Shown here: piece after piece, positions 59,579 to 64,000 of the stretch
How the letters are laid out: the number at the start of each line of letters is the position of its first letter
Numbering within the stretch: the stretch's first letter is position 1
The notes under the pieces: generated by a model
What the model saw: the letters and a program-made list of their open reading frames with translations, nothing else
What the model was told of the DNA's origin: nothing
Database searches by the model: none
Made by a program: the position numbers and the translations under genes
Assembly: GCF_900091525.1 (NCBI RefSeq)
Contig: NZ_FMCU01000001.1
Coordinates: forward strand, 682,001 to 746,000
Length of the DNA: 64,000 nucleotides
Source: Micromonospora matsumotoense
Lineage (GTDB): Bacteria > Actinomycetota > Actinomycetes > Mycobacteriales > Micromonosporaceae
Direction: 5' to 3'

Positions 59579-62440
59579 TCAGGGCAGGGTCCACTTCTGG
59601 TTGGCGGCGGAGGAGTTGCAGGTCCACAGCAGGACCACCGTGCCGTCGGCGGAGCTGTTGCCGGAGACGTCCAGGCACTTGCCCGAGGCCGGGTTGCGCA
59701 GGGTGCCGTCGGCCTGCGCCGACCAGACCTGCGGGGTGCCACCGGTGCAGGTCCAGAGCTGGATCTTCGTACCGTTGGCGGTGCCGCCACCGGAGACGTC
59801 CAGGCACTTGCCCAACGCCTTGATCGGGCCGTTCGGGGTCACCGTCCAGGTCTGTGCGGTCCCACCGTTGCAGGTGAGGATCTGGACCTGGGTGCCGTCG
59901 GCGGTGGCGCCGTTGCGCACGTCCAGACACTTGCCGCCCAGGCCCTTGATCGGCCCGGTACCGTTGCCCGGCGTGACGGTGCCGGTGTTCAGGGTGAACG
60001 CGTCCAGGTCGTAGAGCAACCCGGTGCCACCGGCGAAGGTCACGTAGAGCGTGGTGGTGCCGGTGGGTGCGCCGGACACCGTGCCGGTGACCGTGGTGAA
60101 GACGTCCCAGCCGCCGGTGACCGGCACGGTGGCCTGCCCGAGCACGGTGCCGGTGGGCGAGCCGGCGCGGATCTGGATGGTGCCGCCGGCACCGGCCGAC
60201 GAGACCCGGGCGGTGAACGAGGTCACGTTGCCCACCCGGTACGGCGTGAACCCGATCCAGTCCCCGTTCTCGATGTTCCCGACGGTCTTCCCACCCTCGG
60301 CGGGGGCCTTGTCGAAGGTGGCGATGCCGGACGAGGTCTTGTAGTGCTCGGCCTGCCGGTGCCGGGGCTGGAGGGTGTACTGGGTGTGCGTGGTGAGCCC
60401 ACCGGCGTCGGTGTACTCGGCGTCGAAGATGGCGAAGATGTTCGCCGCGTCGTCGTGCTCGCCGTCGACCGGAATGGTGATCGTGCCGGAGCAGCCGTTG
60501 ACCGAGGTGATCTGGTGGCCGTGCTGGTCGTGGCCGAGCACGTAGGTCATCTTGACCTTGGCGCAGTCGACCGTGCCGTCCTCGGGGTCGGTGACGGTGA
60601 TGCTGAACGGCACGCTGTCACCGAAGGAGAACAGCGAGCCGTCGACCGGGCTGTTGATCGTGACCGTCGGGGCGGTGTTGCCGACGTTGACCGTCACGCT
60701 GTTGGTGCCGGTCGCCCCCTGCGCGTCCCGCACGGTGAGCGTCGCGGTGTACGACCCGTCCGCGGTGTACGTCTTCGTCGGGTTGGCCGCCGTGGAGGTG
60801 GTGCCGTCGCCGAACGCCCACGAGTAGGTCAGCGCCCCGCCCTCGGGGTCGGCGGAGCCGGCCGAGGAGAAGTTCACGGTCAGCGGCGCGGGACCGGAGG
60901 TCCGGTCGGCGCTCGCCCGGGCGGCCGGCGCCCGGTTGCCGACGCCGACGTAGTCGAAGCGGTACAGGGCGGAGTTGGCGTCACCGTTGTAGTAGCCGGT
61001 GCCGTAGTCCAGCAGGTAGTACGCCCCGTCGGGGCCGAACGCGGAGTCCATCACCTGCTTGCCCACCCAGGGGAAGCTGTCGATGGTGCCGGGCGACCCG
61101 TCGGAGTTGAGGTGGATCGGCTTGACCCAGCCCCGGCCGAACTCGGTGGCGAAGAACTGCCCGTCGAAGGTCTGCGGGAACTTCGTCGCCGAGGGGTTGT
61201 TCGGGTCGTACCGGTAGACCGGGCCGGCCGCCGGGGACTCGGAGCCGCCGCCGAACGCCGCCGGGCTGCCGGCGTCGCCGCCGTACCGGATCCAGGAGGG
61301 CTTGGCCGGCGGGAGGGTGCTCAGGCCGGTGTTGCGGAACGAGTTGTTGGTCGGCCCGCCGGTGCAGTTGTACTTGGGGCCGGTGGAGTTGTTGGCGAAG
61401 TTCCACTCGTTGTACGTCTCGGTCGTGGTGTTGGTGCCGGTGCAGTACGGCCAGCCGTAGTTGCCCGGGCCGGTGACCCGGTTGAACTCGACCTGGCCGG
61501 CGGGGCCCCGGTTGGCGTTGGTGCTGCCGGCGTCCGGCCCGTAGTCGCCGACGTAGACGATGCCGGTGGGCTTGTCGACGCTGATCCGGAACGGGTTGCG
61601 GAAGCCCATCGCGTAGATCTCGGGACGGGTCTTCGCGGTGCCCGGGGGGAACAGGTTCCCGCTCGGGATGGAGTACGACCCGTCGGCGTTCACCTTGATC
61701 CGCAGGAGCTTGCCCCGCAGGTCGTTGGTGTTGCCGGCACCGCGCTGGGAGTCGTACGCCGGGTTGCGGTTGGTCCGCTCGTCCAGCGGCGAGTAGCCGG
61801 CGGAGTCGAACGGGTTGCTGTCGTCGCCGGTGGACAGGTAGAGGTTCCCGGCGGCGTCGAAGTCCATGTCGCTGCCGACGTGGCAGCAGATGCCCCGGTC
61901 GGTCGCGACGTCCAGCACGTCGACCTTGCTGGCCTGGTTGAGGGTGAAGTCGCTGTTCAGGGTGAAGCGGGACAGCCGGTTCACGCCCTGCCAGGCCGAC
62001 CAGTTGCTGCCGGTGGCGGGCGCGTCACCGCCGGGGGTGGACAGCGGCGGCGCGTAGTAGAGGTAGATGAACCGGTTGGTGGCGAAGCCCGGGTCGACCC
62101 CGAGGCTCTGCAACCCCTCCTCGTCGTGGGTGTAGACGGGGATGGTGCCGACCACCCGGGTGACGCCGGCGGAGTCGGTGCGACGCACGGTGCCGTTGCG
62201 GGCGGTGTGCAGCACGGAGCGGTCCGGCAGCACGGCGAGCGACATCGGCTCGCCCATCTCGTTGACGCCCCGGGCCAGTTCGACCTGCTGGAAGTCGCTG
62301 GCGTTGATGGTGTGGGCGGCGGCCGGGGCGGTCGGGCCGGTGGTGGCGGCGACCGTGCCGGCCGTGACCGCCAGCAGTAGCACTGCGGCGGAGGGTAGCC
62401 ACCGTCGGGAACGGCGACCGGTTGGGTCCTTTATGGACAT
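59579..62440 (-). CDS. secreted PQQ-type sugar dehydrogenase with PKD, CBM6-like and ricin-lectin domains
   Basis: This encodes about 953 aa. A signal peptide (about 1-42) ends near APAAAHT. The GSDH-like beta-propeller (45-480) has MGEPMSLAVLPDRSVLHTAR, DEEGLQSLGVDPGFATNRF, GRGWVKPI and GAYYLLDYG. PKD (about 500-585; YSWAFGDGTTSTAANPTKTY), an Ig-like region, a CBM6-like part (about 690-815; GDWIGFTPYRV, YVTFAGGTGLLYDLDAF) and a ricin trefoil follow. It oxidises sugars in the periplasm/extracellular space, with PQQ assumed by family. ATG 62440 was chosen. It is the first gene of the operon with ThuA. The host would need to make or import PQQ. Confidence 0.88.
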   Translation of the reverse strand: MSIKDPTGRRSRRWLPSAAVLLLAVTAGTVAATTGPTAPAAAHTINASDFQQVELARGVNEMGEPMSLAVLPDRSVLHTARNGTVRRTDSAGVTRVVGTIPVYTHDEEGLQSLGVDPGFATNRFIYLYYAPPLSTPGGDAPATGSNWSAWQGVNRLSRFTLNSDFTLNQASKVDVLDVATDRGICCHVGSDMDFDAAGNLYLSTGDDSNPFDSAGYSPLDERTNRNPAYDSQRGAGNTNDLRGKLLRIKVNADGSYSIPSGNLFPPGTAKTRPEIYAMGFRNPFRISVDKPTGIVYVGDYGPDAGSTNANRGPAGQVEFNRVTGPGNYGWPYCTGTNTTTETYNEWNFANNSTGPKYNCTGGPTNNSFRNTGLSTLPPAKPSWIRYGGDAGSPAAFGGGSESPAAGPVYRYDPNNPSATKFPQTFDGQFFATEFGRGWVKPIHLNSDGSPGTIDSFPWVGKQVMDSAFGPDGAYYLLDYGTGYYNGDANSALYRFDYVGVGNRAPAARASADRTSGPAPLTVNFSSAGSADPEGGALTYSWAFGDGTTSTAANPTKTYTADGSYTATLTVRDAQGATGTNSVTVNVGNTAPTVTINSPVDGSLFSFGDSVPFSITVTDPEDGTVDCAKVKMTYVLGHDQHGHQITSVNGCSGTITIPVDGEHDDAANIFAIFDAEYTDAGGLTTHTQYTLQPRHRQAEHYKTSSGIATFDKAPAEGGKTVGNIENGDWIGFTPYRVGNVTSFTARVSSAGAGGTIQIRAGSPTGTVLGQATVPVTGGWDVFTTVTGTVSGAPTGTTTLYVTFAGGTGLLYDLDAFTLNTGTVTPGNGTGPIKGLGGKCLDVRNGATADGTQVQILTCNGGTAQTWTVTPNGPIKALGKCLDVSGGGTANGTKIQLWTCTGGTPQVWSAQADGTLRNPASGKCLDVSGNSSADGTVVLLWTCNSSAANQKWTLP
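59585..59970. repeat. duplicated ricin-lectin coding segment, copy 2
   Basis: This is the C-terminal lectin of the sugar dehydrogenase and the partner of 57815-58200. Both carry three GKCLDV units and the same codon choices. Confidence 0.85.
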
Positions 62441-63104
62441 TGGAGGGCTGTCCCTTCCTGACGGATCACGGCCAGGGCGGGACGCGTGCCGCCGCGCCGG
62501 ATGCCGGGTGGTGGAGTGGTGTGGTGGTGGGGTGTGGCAGGGCAGGCCGGACGGCCGGGAGTGCCCGGTCGGCCGTCCGAACCCTCGACCGGAGCGCGAA
62601 CCGCCCAGCGGAGGGTTGCTCGCCAAGGGGTTACCGCGCCGCCGGTTCACCTTGACGAAACATGCCCGTGATGCCACAAACATTAATGGTGACCTATGTC
62701 AATGTCCATACCTTGCACCCACCCTTGTGGGTTTCATCAGATGAAGCCTGCGCACCAGCCGTCACCCCGGTTCCACGCCGCGCGGCAGCGGACCGGTCGG
62801 CCTGATCGACGACCTGCGGGTCACCGCACGGTGCCGAGCAGTAACGCCCAGGGTTCACCCCGGGCGCAGGGACGTGCCGCCGCCTGGCGACGCGCGCCCG
62901 CCACGTGGGGACGCCCGCCCGTGCGGGAATCCACATTCATCTGATGAAAGTCAGCCGCCCGCACCGGACGGACAGGCGCTCCTGCCGGTCGGCGCACCGG
63001 CGAACCTCCGCGCACCGCACCGAGGAAGCCAGCAGCACGGTCAACGCGAACAGGTGCCCGGTCGTCCGCGCCCCGGCCCGACGAGGGGCGCGGGCCGACG
63101 CGGG
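62441..63104. other. intergenic region with inverted 14-mers
   Basis: These 664 bp lie upstream of the sugar dehydrogenase. An AT-rich patch (62650-62745) probably holds its promoter. A small hairpin ACCCAC-CCTT-GTGGGT (62717-62732) and two inverted 14-base sequences (62732-62745 and 62936-62949) are present. No gene is evident. Confidence 0.6.
62732..62949. repeat. 218-bp segment bounded by inverted 14-mers
   Basis: TTTCATCAGATGAA (62732-62745) and its exact reverse complement TTCATCTGATGAAA (62936-62949) flank non-coding GC-rich DNA. Each is itself a near-palindrome, so these may be paired operators or ends of a decayed element. Confidence 0.55.
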
Positions 63105-64000
63105 TCAGTGCCGCCGGTGCACGGCCTGGTCGGCCAGACCGGCCAGGGCGGTACGGGCCGGCTCCGCCAGCGGCACCTGGGCGAGCGCCACCCGGGCCGC
63201 GTCGGCCCGGACCCGGATCAGCCGCTCGATCTTCTCCCGCGCCCCGGTCGCCTCGATGATCGCCCGCAGGTCGGCGGCGCCCGCCGCGTCCAGCTCGGGA
63301 TTGCCGAACAGCTCCCGCAGCCGGGTGGCCTGCGCCCGGTCGGCGGCGTCGCGGGCCAACGCCATCATCACCGTCGGCTTGCCCTCCCGCAGGTCGTCCA
63401 GGATCGACTTCCCGGTCACCGCCGGGTCACCGAAGACGCCCAGCACGTCGTCGCGGAGCTGGAACGCATCCCCCAGCGGGTCACCGAAGTCGACGAGCGC
63501 CGCGATCAGCTCCGCCGGGGCGCCGGCCAGCGCCGCGCCGATCTGCAACGGCCGGGTCACCGTGTACCGGGCCGCCTTCATCCGGATCACGGTGAGCGCG
63601 CTGGCCACCGAGCCGTCCCCGACCCCGGAGACCAGATCCAGGTACTCCCCCGCGATCACCTCGGTGCGCATCCGGGCAAAGACCCGGTAGCCCTGCCAGA
63701 TCTGCGCGGAGGTCATCCCGCACTCGTGGAACATCTGATCCGACCAGGCCGCACAGAGATCACCGCAGAGCAGCGCGGTGTTCCGGCCATAGGTCTCCGG
63801 GTCGCCCCGCCACGCCGACCGGGTGTGCAGCTCGGCGAAGACCCGGTGCACCGACGGGGCCCCCCGCCGGTGGTCGCTGCCGTCCAGGATGTCGTCGTGG
63901 ATCAGCGCGAACGCGTGGAACAGCTCCAACGCCGCCGCAGCCACCACGATCGGGCGGTCGTCCGCGCCCCCGGCACCCCGCCAACCCCAGTAGCAGAACA
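63105..64000 (-). CDS. polyprenyl (geranylgeranyl-type) diphosphate synthase, 5' end outside window
   Basis: At least 298 aa are visible, and the frame is open to the window edge. The first Asp-rich motif is AFALIHDDILDGSDHRRG and the second AFQLRDDVLGVFGD, with GEYLDLVSG, GKSILDDLREGKPTVMMAL and ARYTVTRPLQIG. Upstream residues CYWGWRGAGG at the edge match the expected N-terminal region, so only about 50-70 residues are missing. It makes C15-C20 (or longer) prenyl diphosphates for carotenoids, menaquinone or terpenoids. The product length cannot be fixed from these motifs. Confidence 0.93.
   Translation of the reverse strand, partial: FCYWGWRGAGGADDRPIVVAAAALELFHAFALIHDDILDGSDHRRGAPSVHRVFAELHTRSAWRGDPETYGRNTALLCGDLCAAWSDQMFHECGMTSAQIWQGYRVFARMRTEVIAGEYLDLVSGVGDGSVASALTVIRMKAARYTVTRPLQIGAALAGAPAELIAALVDFGDPLGDAFQLRDDVLGVFGDPAVTGKSILDDLREGKPTVMMALARDAADRAQATRLRELFGNPELDAAGAADLRAIIEATGAREKIERLIRVRADAARVALAQVPLAEPARTALAGLADQAVHRRH

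Noticed and set aside
57770..62380. Very long plus-strand open frame opposite the ThuA and sugar-dehydrogenase genes
   Set aside because: Val/Gly/Asp-rich composition typical of antisense frames in high-GC DNA. The minus strand encodes clear domains and signal peptides.
62441..64000. Edge of a carotenoid or terpene cluster
   Set aside because: Only one prenyl synthase is visible, so the window cannot support a cluster call.

Overview
The window is high-GC actinobacterial DNA. SerRS, the DUF397/DUF5753 pairs, F420-dependent LLM oxidoreductase, DivIVA-like small proteins, CBM2 and ricin-type secreted enzymes and several GTG/TTG starts all fit Micromonosporaceae (Micromonospora or a close relative). 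That placement is inferred from gene content and base composition; no marker was searched. No plasmid, phage or large mobile-element backbone is visible. It reads as chromosomal accessory DNA dotted with short palindromic intergenic repeats.

Layout. 0-3 kb: a large LuxR/MalT-like regulator (minus). 3.2-7.2 kb: a SRPBCC-tail protein, a zinc alcohol dehydrogenase, a saccharopine-dehydrogenase-like reductase, and a MerR regulator fused to two sliding-clamp domains. 7.2-8.5 kb: a gene-poor stretch with a 125-bp palindromic element and tandem repeats, followed by serS. 10-14.8 kb (minus): a redox operon of a cytochrome-b-like membrane protein with a repetitive tail, a NuoF-like flavoprotein fused to a ferredoxin, a thioredoxin-like lipoprotein and CcdA. 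15-20.8 kb: an L,D-transpeptidase, a two-component system overlapping a drug-type ABC exporter locus, and an alpha/beta hydrolase. 20.8-24 kb: DivIVA-like and DUF5753/DUF397 regulatory genes, including a frameshifted DUF397 copy, and a membrane-anchored NPCBM-like protein.

24-27.6 kb (minus) is the most suggestive accessory unit: a 66-aa protein, a DUF6879 protein, an NLR-type NB-ARC/TPR ATPase and a small helical protein. The last two carry the same VQA...G.V motif at opposite termini, which looks like an amyloid-signalling receptor/effector pair. 27.8-38.6 kb: prolyl oligopeptidase, VapBC, an M50/CBS protease, an AraC/GyrI regulator, a PAP2-like protein, an alditol-oxidase-like flavoenzyme, a PH/DivIVA protein, an EF-hand-like protein, an LLM oxidoreductase and a PKD/glycosidase-like pair. 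38.8-42.1 kb: unknown membrane proteins.

42.3-47.2 kb (plus) is a tight three-gene cassette: a DUF559 PD-(D/E)XK nuclease-like protein, a winged-helix-like protein and a 1081-aa double P-loop ATPase with a HerA-like C-terminus. It is a candidate DNA-processing or defence system. A PaaX regulator, a secreted esterase-CBM2, a rifampicin monooxygenase (rox) preceded by a near-match to the rifamycin-associated element, tRNA-Met, an amine-oxidase-like FAD enzyme with an MMPL transporter, and tRNA-Asn follow. 56-62.5 kb holds a sugar-oxidation/3-keto-glycoside locus with two secreted lectin-tailed proteins whose 3' ends are near-duplicates. The window ends inside a polyprenyl diphosphate synthase.
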